The position numbers and the translations under genes were made by a program. A stretch of DNA of 64,000 bases, taken from the NCBI RefSeq assembly GCF_003576525.1, contig NZ_QWUA01000002.1, positions 1-64,000 on the forward strand, given 5' to 3'. A model generated the notes under the pieces. The model was not told the origin of the DNA. It ran no database searches and saw only the letters and a program-made list of their open reading frames with translations. Origin of the DNA: Rummeliibacillus sp. POC4 (GTDB taxonomy: Bacteria > Bacillota > Bacilli > Bacillales_A > Planococcaceae). Below, piece by piece: positions 18,115-28,226 of this stretch; the stretch's first letter is position 1; each line of letters opens with the position of its first letter.

Positions 18115-18190
18115 GGCTCCTTAAAAAAGGAGATTGACCGTATAAATAATACGCTCCCCCTGCAAGTTACTTGCGGGAGGAGCGTTTTTT
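18114..18190 (+). promoter_or_regulatory. pyrG leader with reiterative-transcription attenuator
   Basis: The leader begins GGGCTCC and contains a strong terminator: ACGCTCCCCCTGCAAGT (18151-18167) pairs with ACTTGCGGGAGGAGCGT (18169-18185), then TTTTTT. In B. subtilis, low CTP makes polymerase stutter at the G-start and add extra Gs, which pair with the CU-rich left arm and block the terminator. The left arm here has the needed CGCTCCCCC run. The mechanism is known from B. subtilis; its action here is inferred from the layout. Confidence 0.8.
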
Positions 18191-18240
18191 GTATTTTTTA
18201 CAAGTGTTTTAGGAACACTACCTATAAGGAGGAATTTGCA

Positions 18241-19833
18241 GTGACTAAATATATTTTTGTAACTGGCGGCGTAGTCTCATCACTAGGCAAAGGTATTACA
18301 GCAGCATCATTAGGACGATTATTAAAAAATCGTGGTTTAGAAGTAACAATCCAAAAGTTTGACCCATATATCAACATTGACCCAGGAACAATGAGCCCAT
18401 ATCAACACGGTGAAGTATTCGTAACAGATGATGGTGCAGAAACAGACTTAGACCTTGGTCACTATGAACGTTTTATCGATATCAATTTAGGTAAACATTC
18501 AACTGTAACATCAGGTAAAGTTTACTCAACTGTATTGAAAAAAGAACGTCGTGGTGATTATAACGGTGGTACAGTTCAAGTTATTCCACACATCACTAAC
18601 GAAATTAAAGACCGTATTCAACGCGCAGGTCGCGAAACAAATGCAGATATTGTTATTACTGAAGTAGGTGGTACTGTCGGTGATATCGAATCATTACCAT
18701 TCCTTGAAGCAATTCGCCAAATGAAACGTGATCTTGGAAATGACAATGTCTTATATCTTCACTGTACACTAATCCCTTACATTGCAGCAGCTGGTGAGTT
18801 AAAAACAAAACCAACTCAACACTCTGTAAAAGAACTACGTTCACTTGGTATTCAACCAAACATCCTTGTTGTACGTACAGATCGTCCGGTTCCTCAAGAA
18901 ATGAAAGAAAAACTAGCACTATTCTGTGACGTAAAACCTCACGAAGTAATCGAATGTGTAGATGCGGATCATTTATATGAAATCCCACTAAATCTACAAT
19001 CTCAAGATTTAGATGACATCGTGCTTGAACACTTTGGCATCCAAGCACCAGAAGCAGATATGACAGATTGGAAAGAACTTGTAGATAAAGTGAAAAACCT
19101 TAAAAAATCAACAAAAATCGCCCTTGTTGGTAAATATGTTGAATTACAAGATGCTTACATTTCTGTTGTCGAAGCTCTTAAACATGCAGGCTATGCTTTT
19201 GATACTGACATCGAAGTTAATGCGATCAACGCTGAACACGTTACAGCTGAAAATGTCAAAGAATTACTAAACGATGCGGATGGTATCCTTGTACCAGGTG
19301 GATTTGGAGATCGTGGTGTAGAAGGTAAAATCTTGGCAATCCAATATGCTCGTGAAAATGACGTACCATTCTTAGGCATTTGTTTAGGTATGCAACTTGC
19401 AACAGTTGAATTTGCACGTAATGTACTAGGCTTAAAAGGTGCTCATTCTACTGAACTAAATCCAAAAACAAAATACCCAATTATCGATTTACTTCCAGAA
19501 CAAATCGATGTAGAAGACCTAGGCGGTACACTTCGTCTTGGCTTATATCCATGTAAACTAAAAGATGGTTCTCGTGCAGCACAAATTTACAATGATGAAT
19601 TAGTATATGAACGTCATCGTCACCGTTATGAATTTAACAACGAATATCGCGAAGCAATGGAAGCAGAAGGATTAGTATTCTCAGGTACTTCACCAGATGA
19701 ACGCTTAGTTGAAATCATCGAATTACCAAACAATAAGTTCTTCGTGGCATCTCAATTCCACCCAGAATTTAAATCTCGTCCAAACCGTCCACAACCATTA
19801 TTCCGTGATTTCATCGGCGCAGCAGTTAAATAA
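18241..19833 (+). CDS. pyrG: CTP synthase
   Basis: A 530-residue enzyme making CTP from UTP, ATP and glutamine. The N-terminal synthetase domain has [15 protein letters not shown] (residues 4-18) and GTVGDIES; the C-terminal class I glutamine amidotransferase domain has the nucleophile Cys in GICLGMQ and the His-Glu pair in SQFHPEF. GTG 18241 follows AAGGAGG (18227-18233); the open frame from 18112 runs through the attenuator and is not used. Its expression is likely controlled by the CTP-responsive leader just upstream. Confidence 0.96.
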   Translation: MTKYIFVTGGVVSSLGKGITAASLGRLLKNRGLEVTIQKFDPYINIDPGTMSPYQHGEVFVTDDGAETDLDLGHYERFIDINLGKHSTVTSGKVYSTVLKKERRGDYNGGTVQVIPHITNEIKDRIQRAGRETNADIVITEVGGTVGDIESLPFLEAIRQMKRDLGNDNVLYLHCTLIPYIAAAGELKTKPTQHSVKELRSLGIQPNILVVRTDRPVPQEMKEKLALFCDVKPHEVIECVDADHLYEIPLNLQSQDLDDIVLEHFGIQAPEADMTDWKELVDKVKNLKKSTKIALVGKYVELQDAYISVVEALKHAGYAFDTDIEVNAINAEHVTAENVKELLNDADGILVPGGFGDRGVEGKILAIQYARENDVPFLGICLGMQLATVEFARNVLGLKGAHSTELNPKTKYPIIDLLPEQIDVEDLGGTLRLGLYPCKLKDGSRAAQIYNDELVYERHRHRYEFNNEYREAMEAEGLVFSGTSPDERLVEIIELPNNKFFVASQFHPEFKSRPNRPQPLFRDFIGAAVK

Positions 19834-19847
19834 TAATTTTTTATACT

Positions 19848-19880
19848 TGCCAGATTCTTGAATAGAGTCTGGCATTATTA
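19848..19880 (+). terminator. Hairpin after pyrG
   Basis: TGCCAGA / TCTGGCA arms (19848-19854 and 19868-19874) followed by TTATTATT. The T-run is interrupted, so termination may be partial. Confidence 0.55.
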
Positions 19881-19903
19881 TTAGGATGAAAGTTTTCTAA
19901 AAG

Positions 19904-19974
19904 AAAAAACGCTCTTTAATTGATCACGACAAATTAGAAAGCAAAAACTAATCGTGATCAATAGGAGCGTTTTG
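19904..19974 (-). terminator. Long hairpin between pyrG and ywjG, probably bidirectional
   Basis: AAAAAACGCTC...TTGATCACGA pairs with TCGTGATCAA...GAGCGTTTT. Both outer ends are A/T runs in the orientation for termination from either side. It lies 18 bases beyond the ywjG stop on the minus strand. Confidence 0.7.
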
Positions 19975-19991
19975 TACATAATAATTTAGTT

Positions 19992-20510
19992 TTATAAACC
20001 ACCTAGCATTTCATCATATGCTATTTTAATTGCTTCATAGATAAATAATGCTGTCAAAGTGTGTGGCATAACAATTCGTTCACCTAATTCGTTTGGTAAC
20101 AAGCCTTTTTTAATGCCCATTGAAATATATGTGTATGCTAAGTCACCCATTTCGCCAGCATCTTCTTCTTTTTCATTTGCAACAACAGCAAAAGGGATAA
20201 AAGAATCATATAATCTGTGAGCTAGCGCTAATGCATCAGGATGATTTGCACTGTGTGTGAAAATACATACGCGATCTAAATCACTTATTTCGACACTACT
20301 TGTCCATGGACGTAATTTTCTAAAAGGTTCAGTTGCGTTTAAAGCATTTATCTCAATAGCTTGTAATTCGTCAAAGCATGCAAAGTAAACAGTACCTTCA
20401 AAAGCACCTGCTTGTGCAAGTAAGCGCGCGGTTTCTTCGATTGCATCTTCTTTATCAGAAGCAATTTTAGATAATAAACCGCCGACTTGGGTCGATAACA
20501 TTTTTAACAT
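19992..20510 (-). CDS. YwjG-like DUF2529 protein
   Basis: A protein of about 172 residues with the sugar-isomerase-like layout of DUF2529; FTHSANHPDALALAHRLYD and LGERIVMPHTLTALFIYEAI stand out. B. subtilis YwjG occupies the same spot, on the strand opposite to pyrG and spo0F. ATG 20510 is chosen because GAGGTG (20523-20518, minus strand) gives 7-base spacing; GTG 20519 overlaps that box. Function is unknown. Confidence 0.8.
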   Translation of the reverse strand: MLKMLSTQVGGLLSKIASDKEDAIEETARLLAQAGAFEGTVYFACFDELQAIEINALNATEPFRKLRPWTSSVEISDLDRVCIFTHSANHPDALALAHRLYDSFIPFAVVANEKEEDAGEMGDLAYTYISMGIKKGLLPNELGERIVMPHTLTALFIYEAIKIAYDEMLGGL

Positions 20511-20584
20511 TTTATTCACCTCATGACATTAATTATAAAGAGGGTAGATTTCAATTGCAAAATCTAAAAAAAGTAGATATCTTA

Positions 20585-20614
20585 AGAGGAAAAAATAGGG
20601 ATGGGCACGAATAC
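20585..20614 (+). promoter_or_regulatory. SigH-type promoter of spo0F
   Basis: AGAGGAAAA (20585-20593) fits RnAGGAWWW perfectly, and twelve bases later CACGAATAC (20606-20614) holds the GAAT core of RnnGAATww. B. subtilis spo0F is also read from a SigH promoter at the start of sporulation. The spacing supports the assignment; two positions of the -10 element deviate. Confidence 0.6.
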
Positions 20615-20649
20615 AATATAAGGATGATAAAATAAGGAGTAGAGGTTTT

Positions 20650-21009
20650 GTGAAAAAATTATTAATCGTAGATGACCAACAAGGAATACGCCTTTTACTT
20701 AACGAAGTTTTTAAAAGAGAAGGGCATGAGCCGTTACTAGCTTCTAACGGATTAGAGGCAATTCAAATTCTAGAAAATGGAGCAGTCGACGCTGTTTTAC
20801 TTGATATGAAAATTCCTGGCATGAATGGATTGGAAATTTTAAACTATATTAAAAATTTACATAAACAATTACCAGTTGTAATGATGACAGGTAATGGAGA
20901 TGCTAGTTTAATTAGCAAAGCAAAAGAACTTGGAGCACAGCATTTTTTTATGAAGCCTTTTGATATTTTTGAAGTGAAGGACACGATTAACAAATTATTG
21001 AAAGAATAA
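20650..21009 (+). CDS. spo0F: Sporulation phosphorelay response regulator Spo0F
   Basis: A 119-residue receiver domain without output domain. The acidic pair is D8-D9 in [10 protein letters not shown], the phospho-acceptor is Asp52 in LLDMKIPG, and Lys102 lies in MKPFD. It receives phosphate from sporulation kinases and passes it to Spo0B in the Spo0A relay. [17 protein letters not shown] matches Spo0F closely (B. subtilis QYGIRILLNEVF). Start GTG 20650; upstream is a SigH-like promoter, downstream is fbaA as in B. subtilis. Confidence 0.93.
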   Translation: MKKLLIVDDQQGIRLLLNEVFKREGHEPLLASNGLEAIQILENGAVDAVLLDMKIPGMNGLEILNYIKNLHKQLPVVMMTGNGDASLISKAKELGAQHFFMKPFDIFEVKDTINKLLKE

Positions 21010-21103
21010 GTATAGACGGTGGTCAATGCTTATTCTTTTTGTTATTATGATAGTGTTATTATTCAATTTTATACCATGCTATATCCTAAAGGAGGATTTA
21101 CTG

Positions 21104-21958
21104 ATGGCTTTGGTTTCAATGAAAGAAATGTTAATTACTGCAAAAGAAAACGGTTATGCTGTTGGTCAATTCAACATCAATAACCTTGAATGGACTCAAG
21201 CGATTCTACAAGCAGCAGAGGAAGAAAAATCACCTGTAATTTTAGGCGTATCTGAAGGCGCTGGTAAATACATGGGTGGCTTTGTTGCTGTTGTTAATAT
21301 GGTAAAAGGACTTATGGAAAGCTACAAAACGACAGTTCCAGTAGCAATTCACTTAGATCATGGTTCAAGTTTTGAAAAATGTAAAGAAGCGGTAGATGCC
21401 GGTTTTACATCTGTTATGATTGATGCTTCTCATCATCCATTTGAAGAAAATATTGAAATTACTTCAAAAGTAGTAGATTATGCACATGCACATGGTGTTT
21501 CTGTCGAAGCAGAACTAGGAACAGTTGGTGGCAATGAGGATGGCGTAATCGGTGGTATCATGTACGCTGATCCTGAAGAATGCCGCAAGATGGTTGAAGC
21601 AACTTCAATTGATTGCTTAGCACCAGCACTTGGTTCAGTACACGGACCTTACCATGGCGAACCAAATCTTGGTTTTAAAGAAATGGAAGAAATCTCAAAT
21701 TTAGCTGGACTTCCATTAGTGCTACATGGTGGTACGGGTATTCCTACAAAAGATATTCAACGTTCTATTTCTTTAGGAACAGCGAAGATCAATGTAAATA
21801 CTGAGAACCAAATTGCTGCTACAAAAGTAATTCGTGAAATTTTGGACAACGATAAAGAAGTTTACGATCCACGTAAATTCTTAGGACCAGCACGTGAAGC
21901 AATCAAGGCAACTGTCATTGGCAAAATGCGTGAATTTGGTAGCTCACAAAAAGCTTAA
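21104..21958 (+). CDS. fbaA: Class II fructose-1,6-bisphosphate aldolase
   Basis: A 284-residue zinc aldolase splitting fructose 1,6-bisphosphate into DHAP and GAP. Zinc ligands and active-site loops are visible: [32 protein letters not shown] and [15 protein letters not shown] follows. ATG 21104 follows AAAGGAGG; the frame from 21026 has no ribosome site. A terminator follows at 21983. Confidence 0.95.
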   Translation: MALVSMKEMLITAKENGYAVGQFNINNLEWTQAILQAAEEEKSPVILGVSEGAGKYMGGFVAVVNMVKGLMESYKTTVPVAIHLDHGSSFEKCKEAVDAGFTSVMIDASHHPFEENIEITSKVVDYAHAHGVSVEAELGTVGGNEDGVIGGIMYADPEECRKMVEATSIDCLAPALGSVHGPYHGEPNLGFKEMEEISNLAGLPLVLHGGTGIPTKDIQRSISLGTAKINVNTENQIAATKVIREILDNDKEVYDPRKFLGPAREAIKATVIGKMREFGSSQKA

Positions 21959-21982
21959 GCATATATTTTTAGTAAGGGAATC

Positions 21983-22025
21983 GGAGAAGACATCGGTAAG
22001 AAAATCGAATCTTCTCCATTTTTTC
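21983..22025 (+). terminator. Terminator after fbaA
   Basis: GGAGAAGA (21983-21990) pairs with TCTTCTCC (22010-22017), then ATTTTTT. Confidence 0.8.
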
Positions 22026-22047
22026 CATCATTCAGGAGGAATATAAA

Positions 22048-22695
22048 TTGAAATTTTTTATTGATACAGCAAATTTTGAAGAAATAAAAGAAGCACATGC
22101 ATGGGGAATCATTTCTGGTGTAACTACCAACCCTTCTTTAGTTGCAAAAGAAAAAAACATTTCATTTCATGATCGTTTAAAAGAAATCGCAGAATTAGTT
22201 GATGGTTCAGTAAGTGGAGAAGTTATCTCATTAGATGCTGAAGGTATGATCAAAGAAGGTCATGAATTAGCTAAAATCGCTCCTAATATCACAGTTAAAC
22301 TTCCAATGACACCAGATGGATTAACTGCATGTTCAACTCTTTCAAAAGAGGGTATCAAAACAAATGTAACGTTAATCTTCAGCGCAAACCAAGCATTATT
22401 AGCTGCACGTGCTGGCGCAACATATGTTTCTCCATTCTTAGGTCGCTTAGATGATATTGGTCAAGATGGAACAGAACTAGTACGTGAAATTGCTGAAATT
22501 TTTGCAATTCACGAAATTTCAACTCAAATCATTGCCGCTTCTATTCGTCATCCACAACATATTACAGAAGCTGCTTTAGCAGGTGCGCATATTGCTACAA
22601 CACCTTTTAAAGTTTTAAAACAATTATTTAAACATCCTTTAACTGATAAAGGTATCGAAGGATTTATGAAAGATTGGGCAAACAAAGATAAATAA
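22048..22695 (+). CDS. Small transaldolase (fructose-6-phosphate aldolase-like)
   Basis: A 215-residue short transaldolase of the TalC/Fsa class, ywjH in B. subtilis. [11 protein letters not shown] opens the barrel; GVTTNPSL and the Schiff-base lysine in [11 protein letters not shown] (about residue 84) are visible; [15 protein letters not shown] is conserved. Start TTG 22048 follows AGGAGG. It lies between fbaA and murA, so it fits carbon shuffling between glycolysis and the pentose phosphate pathway. Confidence 0.92.
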   Translation: MKFFIDTANFEEIKEAHAWGIISGVTTNPSLVAKEKNISFHDRLKEIAELVDGSVSGEVISLDAEGMIKEGHELAKIAPNITVKLPMTPDGLTACSTLSKEGIKTNVTLIFSANQALLAARAGATYVSPFLGRLDDIGQDGTELVREIAEIFAIHEISTQIIAASIRHPQHITEAALAGAHIATTPFKVLKQLFKHPLTDKGIEGFMKDWANKDK

Positions 22696-22710
22696 TATAA
22701 GGAGATTCAC

Positions 22711-23997
22711 ATGGACGTATATAAAATTACAGGGGAAAAGCATCTAAAAGGAACGATTAAAGTAAGTGGTGCTAAAAACAGTGCAGTAGCTTTAATTCCA
22801 GCTTCTATTTTGGCAAATTCTCCTGTAACGATTGAAGGATTACCAGAAATCTTAGACGTTTGGACATTAAAAGCATTGCTTGAGGAAATTGGTGGCGAAG
22901 TAGAATTTAAAGATGGCCATATGATAATCGATCCTCGTTCAATGATTGATATGCCATTACCTAATGGCAATGTGAAAAAATTACGAGCTTCTTATTATTT
23001 GATGGGTGCAATGTTGGGGCGTTTTAAAAAAGCAGTCATTGGTTTACCAGGTGGATGTCATTTAGGCCCTCGACCAATTGACCAACATATTAAAGGTTTC
23101 CAAGCATTAGGAGCTCAAGTGACTAATGAACATGGTGCCATTTATCTACGTGCTGAAGAGCTACATGGTGCGAAGATTTATTTAGATGTTAGCAGTGTCG
23201 GCGCTACGATTAATATTATGCTGGCAGCAGTATTAGCTAAAGGTAAAACAGTTATTGAAAATGCCGCAAAAGAGCCAGAGATTATTGATGTTGCCACTCT
23301 TTTAACGAATATGGGTGCCAAGATAAAAGGTGCTGGTACGAATGTGATTCGTATCGAAGGCGTTGAAGAATTACATGGTACAAACCATACAATTATTCCT
23401 GACCGTATTGAAGCAGGAACATATATGATTATGGCTGCTGCCGTAGGTGATGGTGTCATAATTGATAATGTTATTCCATTACACTTGGAAGCAGTGACTG
23501 CCAAATTACGGGAAATGGGCGTAAAGGTTATTGAAGAAGAAGAACGGATTCTTATTCCAAAAACAGATGCTTTAAAATCAGTTGATATTAAAACCCTTGT
23601 TTATCCAGGATTCCCAACAGATTTACAACAACCATTTACAGTTCTTCTAACACAGGCAACAGGTTCTTCTATTGTAACGGATACGATTTATTCTGCTAGA
23701 TTTAAACACATTGATGAAATCATTAGAATGAATGCAAACGCAAAAGTAGAAGGACGTTCTGCCATTATCACAGGTCCTAGCAACTTAGAAGCTGCAACAG
23801 TTACTGCAACAGATTTGCGTGCAGGGGCTGCGCTAATTATAGCAGGGCTACTAGCAAAAGGTGAGACTGAAATCCACGATATTTATCACATAGAGCGTGG
23901 TTATAGTGATATTATCACTAAACTACAAGCCATAGGTGCTGATATACGTAGGGAATCAATCGAACCGAACAACAAGAGCAGCGTGACCAATAGATAA
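22711..23997 (+). CDS. murAB: UDP-N-acetylglucosamine 1-carboxyvinyltransferase (second MurA, MurAB/MurZ)
   Basis: A 428-residue enzyme adding enolpyruvate from PEP to UDP-GlcNAc, the first committed step of peptidoglycan. Lys22-Asn23 in SGAKNSA bind substrate, and the PEP/fosfomycin cysteine is Cys116 in [12 protein letters not shown]. The window has a second copy at 49819. The position after the transaldolase and before glpX and rho matches the B. subtilis murAB (murZ) locus. It starts at ATG 22711 with AAGGAG upstream. Confidence 0.93.
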   Translation: MDVYKITGEKHLKGTIKVSGAKNSAVALIPASILANSPVTIEGLPEILDVWTLKALLEEIGGEVEFKDGHMIIDPRSMIDMPLPNGNVKKLRASYYLMGAMLGRFKKAVIGLPGGCHLGPRPIDQHIKGFQALGAQVTNEHGAIYLRAEELHGAKIYLDVSSVGATINIMLAAVLAKGKTVIENAAKEPEIIDVATLLTNMGAKIKGAGTNVIRIEGVEELHGTNHTIIPDRIEAGTYMIMAAAVGDGVIIDNVIPLHLEAVTAKLREMGVKVIEEEERILIPKTDALKSVDIKTLVYPGFPTDLQQPFTVLLTQATGSSIVTDTIYSARFKHIDEIIRMNANAKVEGRSAIITGPSNLEAATVTATDLRAGAALIIAGLLAKGETEIHDIYHIERGYSDIITKLQAIGADIRRESIEPNNKSSVTNR

Positions 23998-24144
23998 TGT
24001 AGATTTCCTGTAGTAGTTCTTATTACATTGTTAATAAGCGATGAAGCTGAAAAAAATCTGCAGAAAATATTCTGTGTGCTATAATAGATTTAGTTTGAAA
24101 CGATTCCGGTCAAAAAGGCTGGAAAACGGGAGGAACAGTAAAAA

Positions 24145-25113
24145 ATGAAACGCAGTTTATCAATGGAAGTAGTACGTGTAACAGAAGCGGCAGCAATCGC
24201 CTCAGCAAGATGGATGGGCCGTGGGTTGAAAATGGAAGCAGATGACGCAGCTACAACAGCAATGCGCCAAGTATTTGATTCAATTCCAATGGATGCAGTT
24301 GTTGTAATTGGTGAAGGCGAAATGGATGAAGCGCCTATGCTTTACATCGGTGAAAAACTAGGCTCAGACCCTAATGGTCCACAAGTTGACATCGCAGTTG
24401 ATCCACTAGAAGGTACTAACATCGTAGCAGCTGGAAGCGGTAATGCTTTAACAGTATTAGCTATTGCTGATCGTGGTAACTTACTCCATGCCCCTGATAT
24501 GTATATGGAAAAAATTGCAGTTGGTCCAGAAGCAGCAGGTAAAATCGATATTGAAGCCCCTGTTATTGACAACTTACGTGCAGTAGCAGAAGCAAAACAT
24601 AAAAATATCGAGGATGTCGTAGCTACATTATTAAACCGTGAACGCCATCAACCAATCGTAGATCAAATTCGTGCTGCTGGTGCACGTATTAAATTTATCT
24701 CAGATGGTGATGTAGCGGCAGCTATCAACACAGCATTTGATGAAACAGGTGTAGATATTCTATTTGGTACAGGTGGTGCACCAGAGGGTGTAATCGCAGC
24801 AGTTGCCTTAAAATGTCTTGGCGGAGAGTTCCAAGGTAAATTAGTTCCTTCAAATGATGAAGAAATTGAACGTTGCCATAAAATGGGGATTGAAGTCAAC
24901 AAAGTGTTGAAAATGGATGATTTAGTAAAAGGCGATGATGCCATCTTCGCAGCTACTGGAGTAACAGATGGAGAGTTGTTAAAAGGAGTTCAATTTAAAG
25001 GAAGCTTCTGCACAACTGAATCCGTTGTAATGCGTGCAAAATCAGGTACTGTTCGTTTTATCGAAGGCAGACATAGTTTAACTAAAAAACCAAAACTATA
25101 TATGCAAGACTAA
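24145..25113 (+). CDS. glpX: Class II fructose-1,6-bisphosphatase GlpX
   Basis: A 322-residue phosphatase that converts fructose 1,6-bisphosphate to fructose 6-phosphate in gluconeogenesis. Metal and substrate motifs are visible: [28 protein letters not shown] and [12 protein letters not shown] 24145 follows GGGAGGAAC; a TATAAT at 24080-24085 may be the -10 of its promoter, with a poor -35. A strong terminator follows. Confidence 0.94.
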   Translation: MKRSLSMEVVRVTEAAAIASARWMGRGLKMEADDAATTAMRQVFDSIPMDAVVVIGEGEMDEAPMLYIGEKLGSDPNGPQVDIAVDPLEGTNIVAAGSGNALTVLAIADRGNLLHAPDMYMEKIAVGPEAAGKIDIEAPVIDNLRAVAEAKHKNIEDVVATLLNRERHQPIVDQIRAAGARIKFISDGDVAAAINTAFDETGVDILFGTGGAPEGVIAAVALKCLGGEFQGKLVPSNDEEIERCHKMGIEVNKVLKMDDLVKGDDAIFAATGVTDGELLKGVQFKGSFCTTESVVMRAKSGTVRFIEGRHSLTKKPKLYMQD

Positions 25114-25129
25114 ACTTCAATTTTTTACT

Positions 25130-25156
25130 GCCCGGTGTCATGCCGGGCTTCTTCTT
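25130..25156 (+). terminator. Terminator after glpX
   Basis: GCCCGG (25130-25135) and CCGGGC (25143-25148) with a TGTCATG loop, followed by TTCTTCTT. Confidence 0.75.
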
Positions 25157-25245
25157 AAAAATTCATTCCATTCAAAACTCGTAAAACTCACATACCAAAA
25201 TTCAAATTTGTAAAACAATATTATATAAGAGTGGTGTTATTGCCT

Positions 25246-26529
25246 ATGACGACAAAAACTATTTCTCAACTAGAAGATATGAAATTAAAGGACCTGTATG
25301 CGCTTGCACGTGAATACAAGATTTCATATTATGGTAAGTTGACAAAAAAAGAATTGATTTTTGCTATTTTAAAATCACGTGCTGAAAGTGAAGGCTATTT
25401 CTTCATGGAAGGTGTATTAGAAATTATTCAACAAGAAGGTTTCGGATTCTTACGTCCTATTAACTATTCACCAAGTTCAGAAGATATCTATATTTCTGCA
25501 TCGCAAATCCGTCGATTTAGTCTTCGTAATGGCGACAAAGTAACTGGTAAAGTTCGTCCTCCTAAGGAAAACGAACGATACTATGGACTTTTACATGTTG
25601 AAGCTGTTAATGGAGAAGATCCTGAAACAGCAAAAGAACGTGTACATTTCCCAGCGCTCACTCCACTATACCCAGATCGACAAATCAAACTAGAAACAAC
25701 TCCTACGAAACTATCTACTCGTATCATGGACTTAGTTGCGCCAGTTGGATTTGGACAACGTGGATTAATAGTTGCTCCTCCAAAAGCAGGTAAAACATTA
25801 TTATTAAAAGAAATCGCCAATGTAATTACAGAAAAATATCCAGAATCAGAACTAATTGTCTTGTTAATCGATGAACGTCCAGAAGAAGTAACTGATATAG
25901 AACGTTCTGTTAAAGCAGATGTTGTAAGCTCAACCTTTGATGAATTACCAGAAAATCATGTAAAAGTGGCAGAACTTGTTTTAGAACGAGCAATGCGTCT
26001 TGTAGAACATAAACGGGATGTAATCATCTTAATGGATTCTATCACACGACTTGCACGTGCATATAATCTAGTAATTCCACCAAGTGGTCGTACATTATCA
26101 GGTGGGATTGATCCAGCAGCTTTTCATAGACCAAAACGATTCTTTGGAGCTGCACGTAATATAGAAGAGGGCGGAAGCTTAACAATCCTAGCAACAGCTC
26201 TTATCGATACGGGATCACGTATGGATGAAGTAATTTATGAAGAGTTTAAAGGTACAGGTAACTTAGAACTACACTTAGATCGTAATCTTGCAGAACGTCG
26301 TATCTTCCCAGCAATTGATATTAGACGTTCAGGAACGCGTAAAGAAGAGTTACTAATACCAAAAGCTCAATTAGATAAGTTATGGGCGATTCGCAAGACA
26401 TTTTCAGATTCACCAGACTTTGCAGAGCGCTTTTTGAAAAAATTACGCAATACAAAGACAAATACAGAATTCTTCGATACACTGAATTCTGATATGAAAG
26501 CTGCTAGAAATGGTAAAGGTTTAATCTAA
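25246..26529 (+). CDS. rho: Transcription termination factor Rho
   Basis: A hexameric RNA-dependent ATPase of about 427 residues. The N-terminal Rho domain and OSB cold-shock-like fold (GFGFLRP near 66) bind RNA; Walker A is APPKAGKT (177-184), followed by [13 protein letters not shown] and [14 protein letters not shown] 25246 is taken over the GTG 25231 start because the only purine-rich box (GAGTGG) lies between them. The order glpX-rho-rpmE-tdk matches B. subtilis. Confidence 0.95.
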   Translation: MTTKTISQLEDMKLKDLYALAREYKISYYGKLTKKELIFAILKSRAESEGYFFMEGVLEIIQQEGFGFLRPINYSPSSEDIYISASQIRRFSLRNGDKVTGKVRPPKENERYYGLLHVEAVNGEDPETAKERVHFPALTPLYPDRQIKLETTPTKLSTRIMDLVAPVGFGQRGLIVAPPKAGKTLLLKEIANVITEKYPESELIVLLIDERPEEVTDIERSVKADVVSSTFDELPENHVKVAELVLERAMRLVEHKRDVIILMDSITRLARAYNLVIPPSGRTLSGGIDPAAFHRPKRFFGAARNIEEGGSLTILATALIDTGSRMDEVIYEEFKGTGNLELHLDRNLAERRIFPAIDIRRSGTRKEELLIPKAQLDKLWAIRKTFSDSPDFAERFLKKLRNTKTNTEFFDTLNSDMKAARNGKGLI

Positions 26530-26555
26530 TACATTATAGAATGTATGCTATTTTT
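26529..26555 (+). terminator. Weak AT-rich terminator after rho
   Basis: ATACATT / AATGTAT arms (26529-26535, 26540-26546), starting at the last base of the rho stop codon and followed by GCTATTTTT. The stem is AT-rich, so efficiency is doubtful. Confidence 0.5.
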
Positions 26556-26571
26556 CCAGCCTAATTTTGTG

Positions 26572-26600
26572 TTGCACCTTTTTAAATTTCTTGTTATACT
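26572..26600 (+). promoter_or_regulatory. SigA promoter of rpmE
   Basis: TTGCAC (26572-26577), 17-base spacer, TATACT (26595-26600). It is well placed to give a leader of about 110 bases before rpmE. Confidence 0.72.
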
Positions 26601-26606
26601 ATGGAC

Positions 26607-26716
26607 AATGCATTTCATATGCGTTGCATATGCGACAAACTAATCTGGGTCGTGTAAGGCAACAGTTCTTATAATACTCTGTTCCGGATGGTTCAGGGCG
26701 AGAGGAGATACCAAAC
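26607..26716 (+). ncRNA. Candidate ribosomal protein L31 leader
   Basis: The untranslated leader has duplicated CATATGCG, a GCGAC...GTCGT stem, an AACAG...CTGTT stem and a purine-rich end. Structured L31 leaders are described in Firmicutes and are thought to serve L31 autoregulation. The assignment is by position and visible stems, not by alignment. Confidence 0.4.
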
Positions 26717-26917
26717 ATGAAACCAGGAATTCACCCAGAATACAAAGAAGCAACAGTAACTTGCTCTTGTGGTAATTCATTTAAAACAGGTTCAGTAAAA
26801 GAAAACATCACTGTTGAATTTTGCAGCGAATGTCACCCATTCTATACTGGCCGTCAAAAATTCGCGTCTGCTGATGGACGTGTGGATCGTTTCAACAAAA
26901 AATACGGTCTTAAATAA
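26717..26917 (+). CDS. rpmE: 50S ribosomal protein L31, zinc-binding form
   Basis: A 66-residue ribosomal protein. The CSC pair (residues 16-18) and CSEC (36-39) supply four cysteines for zinc, so this is the zinc-containing (C+) type rather than the zinc-free YtiA type. [10 protein letters not shown] is typical. It starts at ATG 26717 behind GAGAGGAGA and is followed by a strong terminator. Confidence 0.96.
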   Translation: MKPGIHPEYKEATVTCSCGNSFKTGSVKENITVEFCSECHPFYTGRQKFASADGRVDRFNKKYGLK

Positions 26918-26933
26918 TTTCTTTAGAAATTTA

Positions 26934-26973
26934 AAATACCTGCCTAGCACTTTACCGCAAGGCAGGTATTTTT
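26934..26973 (+). terminator. Terminator after rpmE
   Basis: AAATACCTGCCT (26934-26945) pairs with AGGCAGGTATTTTT (26960-26973), ending in a T-run. Confidence 0.88.
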
Positions 26974-27112
26974 CTTGCGATAAAAAGTATTTTCATGTAG
27001 TATAAAGAAATTGATTCTACCTATAACACATTATTTTGTCGAAAAAAAGAGAGGTATTTTGGCTTTTTTTCGGTATGATGTTGAATATATGTTTTTGAAA
27101 GGAGTCTGGTCA

Positions 27113-27709
27113 ATGTACGTAATGACTCAAAACGGCTGGATTGAAGTAATTTGTGGCAGTATGTTTTCAGGAAAATCTGAAGAATTGATTCGACGAGTGC
27201 GCAGAGCACAATTTGCGAAACAAAAAATTGCTGTCTTTAAGCCTAAAATTGATAATCGCTATAGTGAAGAAGCTGTTGTAAGTCATAATGGCTCGACAGT
27301 AATTGCTCATCCAATCGAACAATCAAAAGAAATGTGGAATTACCTTACAGATGATTTTGATTTAATCGCGATTGATGAAGCACAGTTTTTTGGTGAAGAT
27401 ATTATAGATACTGTTCAAGAATTAGCTAATCACGGATACCGTGTAATTTTAGCAGGACTTGATCAGGATTTTAAAGGTGTTCCATTCGGTCCGATGCCAA
27501 AACTTATGGCAATTGCTGAGCAAGTAACAAAACTACAAGCTGTTTGTAGTGTATGTGGTTCACCTGCAAGTAGAACGCAAAGACTTATTAATGGACAACC
27601 TGCAAAAGTAGACGATCCCGTAATTTTAGTTGGTGCTGCAGAAGCATACGAACCTCGTTGCCGTCACCACCATTTAGTACCAGCAGGCCAAACAAATATG
27701 GTGAAATAA
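27113..27709 (+). CDS. tdk: Thymidine kinase
   Basis: A 198-residue type II thymidine kinase that phosphorylates thymidine with ATP for salvage. P-loop GSMFSGKS (15-22), DEAQFF (Walker B), and a zinc site made of CSVCG and the late [11 protein letters not shown] 27113 follows AAAGGAG; the longer frame from 27011 covers untranslated DNA. A terminator follows. Confidence 0.95.
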   Translation: MYVMTQNGWIEVICGSMFSGKSEELIRRVRRAQFAKQKIAVFKPKIDNRYSEEAVVSHNGSTVIAHPIEQSKEMWNYLTDDFDLIAIDEAQFFGEDIIDTVQELANHGYRVILAGLDQDFKGVPFGPMPKLMAIAEQVTKLQAVCSVCGSPASRTQRLINGQPAKVDDPVILVGAAEAYEPRCRHHHLVPAGQTNMVK

Positions 27710-27720
27710 TAAAATAGAAA

Positions 27721-27749
27721 AGAGGAGTGGCAATAGCTGCTCCTTTTTT
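27721..27749 (+). terminator. Terminator after tdk
   Basis: GGAGTGGC and GCTGCTCC arms with an AATA-type loop (27724-27743), followed by TTTTTT. Confidence 0.8.
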
Positions 27750-28226
27750 GAATGGAAGTAAAGTTCGGGGTTAATATATGAATAAAGTAATGCCAAAACA
27801 CAAGTAAAATACACCTAAATGATTGAAAAAACATAAAATAACAATCTTCTCCGTTCTAAAAGAGTAGCGATAGTGGCTTTTTTTCATTATACTATTAAAG
27901 GAACATCAAAAATGAGCGACTCGTCTAACCCTAACGAACAAAAGAGAGCGCCGTAGCTGTACAGATATAAATGATATATCAGTAACTTATGTCAGCAACT
28001 GAATTAATTTCATAACTCAAGTTTTTTCAAATGGAATGTGACTCATTTGATACTAATTTCTATTAAATAGTTTCTATAAAATGTTGTCTATAGCTGAAAA
28101 TCTGTAAATGGATATCGTATATATTCAACCATTCATATTTATAAACAAAAAATAGATTTATGAAATTGATTCACATATATAATACAAATAAATAAATTGT
28201 AAATAGAAAGGTATCGGTGAAAAATA
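27750..28226. other. Intergenic region upstream of prfA
   Basis: About 470 AT-rich bases. No ORF with a ribosome site longer than 20 codons and no convincing promoter were found; a short T-run near 27878-27884 lacks a proper stem. The prfA promoter presumably lies here but could not be fixed. Confidence 0.5.

Noticed and set aside
27912-27956. Short ORF of 14 codons between tdk and prfA
   Set aside because: Too short, poor ribosome site and no coupling to a gene.
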